Shown piece after piece: positions 22,041 to 31,604 of a stretch of DNA of 64,000 bases. The DNA comes from Copromyces sp. CBS 386.78. Lineage: Eukaryota > Ascomycota > Sordariomycetes > Sordariales > Sordariaceae. Made by a program: the position numbers and the translations under genes. Location: assembly GCA_030685235.1 (NCBI GenBank), contig MU839184.1, positions 94,846-158,845 of the forward strand. Reading direction: 5' to 3'. The notes under the pieces were generated by a model, which was given only the letters and a program-made list of their open reading frames with translations, was not told where the DNA came from and ran no database searches. Each line of letters starts with the position of its first letter. The stretch's first letter is position 1.

Positions 22041-22819
22041 GGGGAGCTTTTAATGGTTGATATATATCAATGGTTGTATAACGCTCCTAACCGTGGCCCA
22101 ACGCTCCTAACCGTTGAAATATTTTAACTGTTGAAAATTCTTAACTATTAGGCCGGGATAAAATGCTAAACTTTCGGGCCGCTGTAAGACCCTAAGAAAT
22201 GACGAAAATCTTCTATTTTAGGAAGGTATGATAAATGAGAAAAGGAAGGTAGGAGAAAAAGAAGGAGAAAGAAAGAGAAAGAAGCGGGGTTAATAAAGTA
22301 AAAAAGCCGAAGTCCCTTAATGTCCAAATCTCCTAACTTCTTCCTCTTACAATTATTATTATTATTATTACTACTAATAATAATAACGACGATCCTAAGT
22401 ACGGATATAAAAAGGATTTAATTACTTTCTTATTATTTCTATTGCTAATTAATTACTCTAGAGATAGCAATAACAATAGCGATAGCAATAGCAATAATAA
22501 TAGCCCCGATATAAGGTGGTAGTAGTAGTAGTAGGCTTCGTATATTGGCTAAGTACTTTATAAATTTAGGTAGGCGACGAAGGTTTGAGAGATAAGTGCG
22601 AAGAAAGAGGAAGGAGTAGAATAGAGTAGAAAGAAGGAAGGAGTTGACCTAGAATTTACCTAAAGATGCGCTAATTCCCGTCTTCCTATCTATATTAGAG
22701 TTTTATTAGGTTACAACGGTTAGATATTTTCAACGGTTGTTTTTTTATTAACGGTTGTATATATATAGGGATCGTTAACTGGGCATGCGTTATATATAAC
22801 CAACTATTGAAAACCCCCC
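22041..22819. mobile_element. TA-flanked inverted-repeat element nested in the 1.41-kb element
   Basis: The left end GGGGAGCTTTTAATGGTTGA resembles the reverse complement of the right end (GGGGGGTTTTCAATAGTTGG), with TA on both sides. Several GGTTGT and CAACGGTT repeats sit near the ends. The centre is AT-rich, with purine-rich runs (AGGAGAAAGAAAGAGAAAG) and ATT/GAT microsatellites. Similar purine-rich plus triplet-repeat sequence occurs at 63710-64000. The boundaries are less certain than for the outer element. Confidence 0.45.
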
Positions 22820-22973
22820 TAATATTCCGTTAATATTGAGCAGGGATGTCAGATAATATAAGAAAACTGCACTTTACCAGCTAAAACGAGCGGTATTATA
22901 TGGCAGCTGTCATTATGTGGGGGAGGGTACGTGTAGGATTAGACAGGGTGCGGGCAGGTTTTCCCATATTGAA

Positions 22974-23773
22974 GTACTCTAGTGTAATACGAATATAAAG
23001 TACCTATCTTGTGACAGTGCAGTTATATGCAGTGATTGTTGTGCTTTCAGGTGAACTCAAGTCGTGATGTTACCTACTTTACTTACAATGGGCCTGCTTC
23101 GACTTTCAAGGCCCGAGCCTAGGGTGGAGATGGCTACACGCGAAGTCTGGTTGGCGTATAAGGGTATCTGGCCTTGGTTCTTGCAAGCGTCGAGGATCAG
23201 AGTACCTTAAGTACAATCCCCCTTTTACCAACCAACCTATTAGTCGCGTAAGGCTGCTTTGTTTTGTTAATAATACACACATGGTGTTGCTTGGCCTTGT
23301 ACCTCTAGACTACCTCTAGACAGGCAGCCTCATAGGTACCCTAGGCTCTCACCGCTGCCTTCTTAGCACCATGCACGATGAATAACAGTGGCTACCTTAG
23401 TAGGCTCTTCGACCTATGCAAACATTGAAGGCATCAAAGTTTAGCTACCATCACAACCCGGAAGACAAGCCGAAGTTGCCGAACGCTATAAGTCAACGAC
23501 ACGACCAGACGTACAAGTACCGGCGAGTTCCCCCGTGTGTCGTATTAGGCTACGTCTGCAAGGGGGAGAGGTCTCAGCCAATAGCGGCCATGAGTCAACT
23601 AAGCGATGACGTTAGCTAGGAGCCTCTGGTGCATATAAATACCCAGTCTGTCTCTTTCTTATCGGATTCCATCTTTTTCCTGTTTCACCCATGAACTCAT
23701 CCATCATCAGACTCTCTTCTGACCACTTCCCCATCACAGACCCATCCAGTCAAATACCTTAGACTCAACCAAG
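22974..23773. other. Promoter region of the third F-box/ankyrin gene
   Basis: No coding signal. A TATA-like CATATAAAT at 23632-23640 precedes a pyrimidine-rich leader with several CCATCA motifs and an ATG at 23774. A 67-codon frame at 23416-23619 shows no domain and is not called. Confidence 0.55.
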
Positions 23774-25411
23774 ATGCACAGCTCATCGTTGTTGCGCCTT
23801 CCAGCGGAGCTACATCTTCTCATCGGCAACACCCTCAAAGAAGATGGTCGGCTTGATACGTTGGCCGTTATTGCCAGGACATCGAAGCGTCTACGCTCAA
23901 TCTACGAGCCGCAGCTGTATCAGAGTCCCGACAAGACGAAGTATCAGGATGCTTTGCTATGGGGAGCTAACCACAACTCTATTCCAGTTATGGCACAGGC
24001 ATTGTCCTACGGCGCGGACCTAGATAAACAGGCGCAGTACTTTAATTCTCAATATGTCGATATGATGGGAACTCACGGTCCCGTCATTAATACTAGGGCT
24101 ACAGCACTACAGGTGGCTGTTTCGCGTGGGCATGACGAAGCTGTTCGGTGGCTGCTTGAGCGAGGCGCTGAGCTAAACGACATGGATAATAATCCCTCCA
24201 ACCATGCGTGTCCTGCCTGCAATCGACATCGGATCCTGCAACGCTACGATGATCAGCGGCGGTCGCTTTTCGATTCGGCACTCTCTACTGGAGAACGGCG
24301 GTCGCTTCTGCATCTGGCAATCTGTGGCGCACAACACGTCCCGACCCTTCGGCTTCTGTTGGAGCGCGGAGCCTCTCTTGAAGCAGCTGCTCAGATCGAC
24401 GGCGAACATGCCGTCCATGCCGCCATACGCGCCGAGTTGCCCAGGCGCGAAAGACATGGTCCTTTGGCGCCGATAAGTCGCCTGCGTCATCAAGCGCCGG
24501 ACGAGGAAGCCGAAGACCAGTGGCCTCCCCGGTATGAGCCATTGGCGCTGTTGAAAGTCGTCCTCAAACACATTGGTACCGACGAGAGCGCCATATCGGC
24601 ACTCGACTCCATTGGGTGGTACCAGAGCACCCCTCTCAAGACGGCCATCTACATTAGAGACGCCCCGATAATGCAACAAGCCATCACCCTCCTCGTCCGC
24701 GCCGGCGCCAGCCTCACCCGTCCCGTGCCGGCCTCCCCTCACCTGGAAAGCATGAGCCCCTTTTGGTGGATCTTGCACGAACGCGGCTTCAGGGCCGAAT
24801 ACGTCACGGCCCTCCTCCATCTCGGCGTGGACGTCAAGGGCGAGCGACCTGATGACCCGCCTCCCCGCCATCCGCTTGGCGGTAAAAGCCCGCTGCATTT
24901 CCTCATCAGACACAGACACCACACCAAATACGGGCCATCGGTGGTCAGGTTCCAGCAATCGCTTGTTTACCTCGGCTTGCCGGACAACGGTAGGGGACAC
25001 AGAGGGTTGGTCGCCGAGCTGGTCCGGCGCGGCGCGCGTCTGCATCTCGCGGATAAGCGGGGCTACACGCCGCTGGGGAACGCAATGTCGAATGGAGCGG
25101 AGGATCTGCCTCCCACGAGGAGAGTGGCGGCGCTGAAAATGGTCAGGGTCATGTTGAGGTATGTGCAGAGACCGGGAGGGATATCGGCCGAGTTGGAGGC
25201 CGAGGCGAGGGGGTGGATGGAGCAGGTGTTAAAGGGGCTGAGAGCGGAAAGGGCGACGGTGGAGGAGGTTGAATGCCCGCCGTTGTATTTTGTTGGTATG
25301 TCCTGGCATCTCAGACGGCAGATACCCAAGACAATTCTGTTGAAGTGGCCGCGGTGGAAGAGGAGCGGGAGCGGGAGCGGGGGGCGGTTGGTGAGGGCTA
25401 GCTGGAGGTGA
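23774..25411 (+). CDS. F-box/ankyrin-repeat protein, paralogue 3
   Basis: Intronless, 545 codons, with the ATG in AAG context. The F-box-like part is at residues 7-49 (LRLPAELHLLIGNTLKEDG, SKRLRSIYEPQLY) and starts closer to the N-terminus than in the other copies. Ankyrin helices: 58-85 (DALLWGANHNSIPVMAQALSYGADLD), 108-135 (TALQVAVSRGHDEAVRWLLERGAELN), 177-203 (SLLHLAICGA...LRLLLERGASLEAA), about 280-315 (TPLKTAIYIRDA, GASLTRP) and about 415-440 (RRGARLHLADKRGYTPLGNAMS). A CPAC motif at 146-149 sits where the paralogues have CRC/CQC. The tail keeps GLRAERAT and YFVGMSWH, then a basic Arg/Gly-rich extension. The role is as for the paralogues, with an unknown target. The 3' half is GC-rich, the opposite of RIP. 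Confidence 0.86.
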   Translation: MHSSSLLRLPAELHLLIGNTLKEDGRLDTLAVIARTSKRLRSIYEPQLYQSPDKTKYQDALLWGANHNSIPVMAQALSYGADLDKQAQYFNSQYVDMMGTHGPVINTRATALQVAVSRGHDEAVRWLLERGAELNDMDNNPSNHACPACNRHRILQRYDDQRRSLFDSALSTGERRSLLHLAICGAQHVPTLRLLLERGASLEAAAQIDGEHAVHAAIRAELPRRERHGPLAPISRLRHQAPDEEAEDQWPPRYEPLALLKVVLKHIGTDESAISALDSIGWYQSTPLKTAIYIRDAPIMQQAITLLVRAGASLTRPVPASPHLESMSPFWWILHERGFRAEYVTALLHLGVDVKGERPDDPPPRHPLGGKSPLHFLIRHRHHTKYGPSVVRFQQSLVYLGLPDNGRGHRGLVAELVRRGARLHLADKRGYTPLGNAMSNGAEDLPPTRRVAALKMVRVMLRYVQRPGGISAELEAEARGWMEQVLKGLRAERATVEEVECPPLYFVGMSWHLRRQIPKTILLKWPRWKRSGSGSGGRLVRASWR

Positions 25412-27017
25412 GCTGAGTTCAAATTGTGGAGGATATTGGTTCGGAGGGCGGGCTCGGAGGCTCGTTGGTCGGAGATGACATTTCCAGCATCACCAAGCAC
25501 CAATTGAAGCCCAGGATGGCTGATGGTGGTCTAGTTCCCGAGCCAGCTTTACGAGTGGGCGGTGGCTGATGATTTTTTTGCGCTTCCCCGCAGTTACGGT
25601 GGCTTCTAATAGGAACTGTGCCACATGCCCCTGACAGCCGCCCGCCCCCACTAAGTACATCTACTTACCTTGGCAAAAATAAAGTGCACGTAACGAAGTG
25701 GTTTCTCGTAAAGAGTACATCGGTCATTGAAAAAAAAAATTTGGTCATTGAAAAAAGCTTGGTCATTGAAAAAAACCATTTGGTCATTGGAAAAACCTTG
25801 GTCATTTTGAAATTTTTGGTTATGCCTCAAAATCTAAACCCTAATAATAACCGATAACGAAAGCAATAAACAATATATTCAATTATAATTCATATTTCGT
25901 TATAGAGTCTGGCAAAATATGTGTGGGCCTCTGTTAGCGCTGGCTACAATTGAATGGGGCCGGCAGATCTGGGTCGGGGGGCCATGTGGCACAGATCATA
26001 TTACAAGCCACCGTAGCAGTCTCCGCAGCGTAGTAGGTATGGTGCTGCAATCATGGGGCACAGCCCACGAGGACTCACCCAATGTTATGGAATGGAGACA
26101 AGCCAATTGACAACGGGCAGACAGCCATGCTTGCCCGAAACGGTCCGCACCCAAGCCCGGAAGGCAGTGTCTGGCACTTTGACGAGCCGGTGAGCGGTAC
26201 CTACCTTTTTGGGCTGAATGTTGGGCGCTCCTGCAGTAACTGTGCCGAAGTGGAATGGATGCCCTCTCGGTGGCTTTTGTCCTATCTCGGAATCTGCCTT
26301 CAAGGCTCCAACCGTCCTGATGCGTGGTTTCCTTGATGCGGGGCCCCCACCTGCCGTGAGGGCATTGAGGCCCTGGCAAGAAGGCATCATGCGCTGAGCA
26401 GTCTGTACATATAAGAGAGAGCCGGTTGCGGTTGGCGACGACCAAGGTGGGGTACAAAAGGCGGTTTCTGGGCCTGTATTATTCCAAAGATTCTTATCCT
26501 CGACATCACTTTTTACCTAGCCATCCAATCAACCACCATGGCATTACATCCCCATTAACCGTTTCTTCCTTTGCATTCTAGACCGGTAGCCTACTTATCC
26601 GTAGGAACGGTTTTACTACATCAACACAATCATCACAATCATTACAGAACCCTTGCATCCACGCTGATCTCCATGCATCACGTCCTCTCGGCCAGCCAAG
26701 ACGCCCAAGTCTCCGCACCACAGCCTGCCCGTCTTAACTCTACTCGGTTCCCTTGCAGTCTATCTTACCTCCCTCGTCCTGCATCCAAACTCCCGAGAAT
26801 CTGTCACGCTTGCTGAGACCATCAACCTCCGCACCTTGTGCATACCAAAAATTGCCGACATTGACACGTTTGGCTGTTTCGGTTTCCCCAGTTTCTCGTG
26901 AACGAAGACCTAGGTCTAGCGAACACAGCGCCACGTCCCCTTAAGGCGGAAATACGACGCCGAAGAAAAAGGTTCACTCATACCACGGCTGTGCCAGCAA
27001 TCTTTACCCATGACAAA
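25412..27017. other. Intergenic region before the HET gene
   Basis: No frame with a domain. An imperfect tandem of TTGGTCATTGAAAAA units lies at about 25720-25820. A TATA-like CATATAAG is at 26408-26415, followed by a long pyrimidine-rich leader that may belong to the HET gene. Frames at 25996-26457 on both strands look like shadows without similarity. Confidence 0.5.
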
Positions 27018-29288
27018 ATGATTGAGGCTCAGCTGGAATATCAAAATCATATGGCCAATTTGGCCTCGCCGTCGGATGGCCTATGCTCACGCTGCAATGG
27101 GATCATGTACAACCTTGCCTATGGAGGCAACAAACCGATTTCGGTCAGATCATGGCGCACACTCCAGCTTTTTTGCGATCGCGCACGTGGATTTAAAACG
27201 AAACCTGTTGTCAGTCCACCAGAATTGTGCGAAAGAGATGCTTGGGAGGTTTCAACCAACATCTCGGGACGTTGCCTGCTTTGTTCGTTTTTTTCCGACT
27301 GTGCATCAAAGATGGGCTTCTCATCACATACCATACTATCCAACGAGATATCGCTAGTTGCTAGGCTGGTTCCCTACAGATTCACGATTGGACTTCCGAC
27401 TCCACTTTCATCTTCATTATCGTGGACGGGGCCTGCGGTGACAGAGACCCGAGTGTTGGAACTGATGAAGGTGGACGGAAAATGGGATCCTCAACTCCGC
27501 AGTGCGAATTTATTGTCTCCTTCGTGGTCAGAAACACATCTCATACTGCCCGTGCAGACAAACGGTCGGGATGGTCAGATATCAGACACAGTCGATTACG
27601 GAATTATCTCGGAGTGGTTGGCGTACTGCCAATCCACTCACCAGTCATGCACCACAATCCGTTCCGTTCCACTCACCACCATCATTCCGGGCTTACACCT
27701 GATCGACTGCATTCAACGGAAGATCATCCCGGCCGAGGAGATGACAGGCTCAACGTATGTCACTCTTAGTTACGTCTGGGGCACCGCGTTAGTTGACCCT
27801 CAATCCATGCAAAGCTCAACAGTCGGCCCTGCGTTGCCCAACGATGGTCTGCCCAAGGTCATCAGGGACGCGATGGAAGTTGTACGATGCCTCGGCTACA
27901 GGTATCTATGGGTGGATAGGTACTGCATTCCACAAGGGAATGCCGAGGTTAAACATCTTCAAATCCAGAATATGGGCAAGATCTATTCCTTGTCAGACCT
28001 AACCATTATTGCTGCTGCGGGAGAAGATGCGGAATATGGACTTCCGGGAGTAAGCCCTCCCCTGCGCACTCCACAACTCTGGACAACTATTCCTCACGGC
28101 ATCCTACAACTACATGTACCCGTTCTTTACCTCAACACGCCCAACTAGGAAGTTGGCAACTCGGTATGGGCCTCGCGCGGCTGGACCTATCAGGAGGCTC
28201 TGCTATCACGGCGGCGTCTTGTGTTCACTGACCGGAACGTTTTCTTCCAGTGTCAGTCCTTCGAGACGGTCGGCAATGAGCCAGTTCCACACCGGTTGCG
28301 ATCCGGATGTTTTATCATGCCTAACCCGATGTTTCCACCCGTTATGGATGATCATGGCGGAACCTATGCTTTGCGTAACGATATTTGGGCAAGACTCTCA
28401 GAATTTGCAACGCGTACTCTCTCGTACGAAGAGGATACGTTGAATGCAATGTGGGGTATCTTCGGAGTGTGGCGCGAAGGGCACGACGTATTCTTCCTTT
28501 ACGGGCTACCCATATATCGGCGTCAACACGTCGAAATGGAGCCCTCTGAGCCGTCTTTTCCCGAACTTCAGTATGACACTCGGTACAATGCGGTCCTCTG
28601 GAGTATTTTCTGGGAAGATACTTGGGATTCACCTCTTCCTCGCTGGGCATCCTCCCCTTCGTCTCATCCGCGAAGAACATCATTCCCAAGCTGGACTTGG
28701 GCTGGCTGGAGAAGCTCGAAACGTCGGCTCACTATCGAGCCGTGTGGCGCATCTGACTCGTCGGTTCTTCAGACACCGAACTACGAGCCAATCAAGGTTT
28801 CATTTTCCTTTGACGACAAAACTCTCGACTGGATAGCGGACGAAGAGGAAATACTTGGACGGTCGGACGCGTCACACTTTCCAACGTATCTTGTGGTAAC
28901 AGCGAAAGTTTTCGATGTGACCATCACATGCGAAACGCGGTACAAGTACCGCAAGGGCAACGACTCCGTCTCATGGGGCTTTGCGTTCCGGTCGTTCGTG
29001 CAAAAAATGAATAGATGTATTTTCGGACTCAATACACTCAAGATCCCGCCTGGTCTGTTCGAAGAGGTCGATGGGAATCGTCACCGTCTTTTGGGGATTC
29101 CCTTGTTCATCGGCCACGAGTCCTTCAGACATTCGGTGCATATTCTGCTCCTTCGACAGGTTGGCGAGGATGATGGGCGGCCAATATTTGAGCGGGTAAA
29201 GTGTTTCAGTCTCGGAAAGGCATCCTTCATGCCGGACTGTTGGCCACCGAAGTTTGACCTGAGGACAATGGAGGTTCGTATACGGTAG
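27018..29288 (+). pseudogene. HET-domain protein gene with one in-frame TAG
   Basis: The first in-frame ATG, with A at -3, is at 27018; the frame runs to 29288 with a single TAG at 28146-28148. Read through, it gives 756 residues. Cysteine-rich N-terminal part: CSRCNGIM and RCLLCSFFSDC. The HET domain starts near residue 245 with YVTLSYVWG, then GYRYLWVDRYCIPQ near 293 and WASRGWTYQEALLSRRRLVF near 383-400. SWTWAGW follows near 557. HET proteins mediate non-self recognition and cell death on hyphal fusion. The TAG falls between GVSPPLRTPQ and EVGNSVWASRGW, where related proteins are continuous, so a nonsense change (CAG to TAG would fit RIP) is likeliest. Alternatively, a 99-nt GTAAGC...CTAG intron at 28050-28148 would remove the stop in frame. 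Confidence 0.8.
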
Positions 29289-29504
29289 GTAGTGTTTCTG
29301 TTGGGGGACGCAAAGAGAGCCGCCAGGGCCATTCTACCTCTTGGACCATAGGGACAAAGAAGGCGAGAGAGAAGTTGATGTTGGATTCGGAACAATACAA
29401 GTCTACAAATAATTGAGGGCAAAAACCCTGCCAAGAGAGGTGGTGCTGAAGAGTGGGCAAAGCCCGGCAGGCATTATCTCAGTGCTCAGACCTACTTTCT
29501 TTTT

Positions 29505-29926
29505 GAGCTTAACTTCCCGCACCGTCACTTTTGACTTGATGAACCGCCCTTACTCCACCCGACAGCTGAATGACAGCTGACATGTAAAGCACCCCGTTTT
29601 GTATAGTAAACCGGTAAAAAAAAACAGCGCGATTTCGTATACGATATTTTATCGTACAGTCAAGGCCACATTTCAGCACAACACAACCCCCCCCAAACCG
29701 ATTACGCTCAATTGTGTAATTAATAGTAGGATTCCCTTATTTACGCATTTTTACTATATTCATTTGCTCAAACCGCGCTTAACTTAGTACACCGCCATGT
29801 ACGAAACATTGAAAATACCGAAATTTTCATATAAAAACGATTGAAAACTATGTCAGCTGTCATGGCGGTGCATCAAGTCAAAAAGGGTGCATCAAGTCAA
29901 AAGGGGCGGTGCGGGAAGTCAAGCTC
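29505..29926. mobile_element. 422-bp TIR element (MITE), 8-bp target duplication
   Basis: The left end GAGCTTAACTTCCCGCACCG pairs with the right end (reverse complement GAGCTTGACTTCCCGCACCG). The duplication TTCTTTTT is at 29497-29504 and 29927-29934. Sub-terminal CTTTTGACTTGATG motifs repeat inside each end. It has the same family ends as 35873-36664 but the opposite orientation. There is no coding capacity. It separates the HET gene from the HET relic. Confidence 0.85.
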
Positions 29927-29934
29927 TTCTTTTT

Positions 29935-30400
29935 TGGGCAGCGGGCAGGGCAATTGAATCTTTCTAATATTTCCAGATTGTGGTCCGTGCATCGTTTCTT
30001 TCAGTGTATTTGTATATATTGACTGAGATCAAAAATATTACCCAAAATAGTAGTCATGGCATTTTATCGATAAATTAAATTTATGTGGTGTAATCTGGTT
30101 CGTGCGTTGCGCCCTGAATGAGAGGTCTGAGCGCTGAGATAAGGCAGGCAGACAGACGGCCGGCCGGCTGGGCACAAGATCACCTCCAATGTAATACAGC
30201 TGGGCAGTAGCTGGTGGTTTGAGTGGCTCCTACGGTGGCCCAAGTGTGTCTTATGCCCGTTTCATAAAGTTTTGCAAAGTTTGGAAGCAAAAGATTCCGT
30301 GCCAACTACAAGTACCAAGTTCGCACCGGAGGGTACCCAACATTCGACTCCCAACGCTAATTCAACCTTTCAATTCCAATGACCAAAAAGCTACGCAGCA
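29935..30400. other. Intergenic, no gene seen
   Basis: Mixed-composition sequence between the MITE and an 8-bp repeat. A 65-codon frame (30219-30416) runs into the repeat and carries no domain. Confidence 0.5.
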
Positions 30401-30454
30401 AGCAATGAAGCAATGAAGCAATGAAGCAATGAAGCAATGAAGCAATGAAGCAAT
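30401..30454. repeat. 8-bp tandem repeat
   Basis: Between six and seven copies of AGCAATGA directly upstream of the HET relic. Confidence 0.95.
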
Positions 30455-30509
30455 ATACTAGGAGTAATGCCAGGCTCAGTCTGTCAACCGCTCGTGCTAT
30501 ATACCCGAG

Positions 30510-31052
30510 GGGTATCCCTCAGATATACGCATCTCCTACGCTGCCAAAGATCTTTCTTGGCCAGCAGATGAGACAGAGATTTTGAGCCGCTCCAAGGTAT
30601 ACGGCCAATATCCGAACTTCATCATCATAAAGGGGGCCGTATTTGATGTTACAATCACCTCCGAACATGCCCAAGGCCAGCATACATGTCACTCTGGCGA
30701 TCAAGCTGGCCGCCTTGTGTGGAAGTATGCCTCACCTTCTTTTCTCGCACAGCCGACGGCGCACGCTCATTCTGAAACTGGATATAAAGGACCGCCGTTT
30801 TCACTGGAGGAAGTCAATGGCCGCACACATAAACCTTAGACCTCGTCGCTCTTTGCTTCTTTTCCTACCTATCTGAGTGTGGATGGCTTCTACATCTACG
30901 CGTTGATGCTACAGCCAGTTGGACAATATGAAGATGAACATGGGCAAATCTACGAGCGTGTGACGTGTGCTCGCTTTCATAATACGTGGTTAGGTTCGGA
31001 TTTCTCACTGGCGGGCATGAATCTGAGGGAAATGGAGCTTCGTATACAATAG
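30510..31052 (+). pseudogene. C-terminal relic of a second HET-family protein
   Basis: One plus-strand frame reads SDIRISYAAKDLSWPADETEILSR, then FDVTITSEH, PFSLEEVNG, TAG at 30837-30839, FPTYLSVDGFYIYALML, GQIYERVTC and MNLREMELRIQ before the stop at 31050-31052. It aligns end to end with the C-terminus of the gene at 27018-29288 (DEEEILGRSD, FDVTITCET, GLFEEVDGN, IFERVKCFS, LRTMEVRIR). The N-terminal half, including the HET domain, is absent upstream. It is thus a truncated duplicate carrying one extra stop in frame. Parts are better conserved than expected for old junk. Confidence 0.8.
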
Positions 31053-31604
31053 GGAATGTGGCAGTGGCAGTGAGCGACTGGACGGTTTTTTTTGTTTCAA
31101 TTCATCAAGGAACATGTCTCAGTGGAGGTAGTGGATAAGGATCACAGTCAAGACGGAAGCACTGGGGGGACTGAAACATTCTCACAAGTACCTTATCTCT
31201 AGCCCTCTACACACTTTCCTCAGTCTTGCTCGCGTTGTCCGTTTTTTCGGTACAAGATATCGGTAGCATTGGTTAATTCTTCTTCTCCTTTTCTCTTCTA
31301 GAATATTTAGTGACAACCTGGAAATTTCTGTGTTCCATCCTCCATGTCTCGACCTCTCCCCAAGGTGAAGCAACCATAGAGGTAGATTCCATAGTCGTGG
31401 TACGTTGACCACAACATTCCATACAGGTATCCTCCATCATCGAAGCTATCTGTACATATACCTTGACGTCCGATGCCATTGCATCCACCTTCGCTTTCCT
31501 TCTCCTATACCACTTTAACCTCCCTTGTCTTCCTTCTTACTTGAACTTGCATCATGTGCTTCACGCACAAAGCATCAGCACATGTCTCAACTAGGTCTCT
31601 GGCC
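31053..31604. other. Intergenic between convergent HET relic and F-box gene
   Basis: No domain-bearing frame. Pyrimidine-rich stretches may be the 3' ends of the two convergent transcripts. Confidence 0.45.

Larger units (their letters stand above)
21556..22965. mobile_element. 1.41-kb TIR element with 8-bp target duplication
   Basis: The left end GGGAAAACCTGCCCGCACCC and the reverse complement of the right end are almost identical over about 50 bp. The 8-bp duplication ATATTGAA is at 21548-21555 and 22966-22973. Sub-terminal sequence (CAGCTG-x-ATGACA...TGACAT-x-GTAAA...CCCCGTTTT) is shared with the elements at 29505-29926 and 35873-36664, so they form one clan. No transposase is seen. A 9-bp tandem repeat and a second TIR structure lie inside. 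An 8-bp duplication fits hAT or some Mutator-like elements; the superfamily is undecided. Confidence 0.8.

Noticed and set aside
24173..25045. 290-codon minus-strand frame inside paralogue 3
   Set aside because: A shadow of the GC-rich F-box/ankyrin coding sequence, with no recognisable domain.
25996..26457. Frames on both strands upstream of the HET gene
   Set aside because: No motif, no good start context, and mutually overlapping. Probably leader or intergenic.
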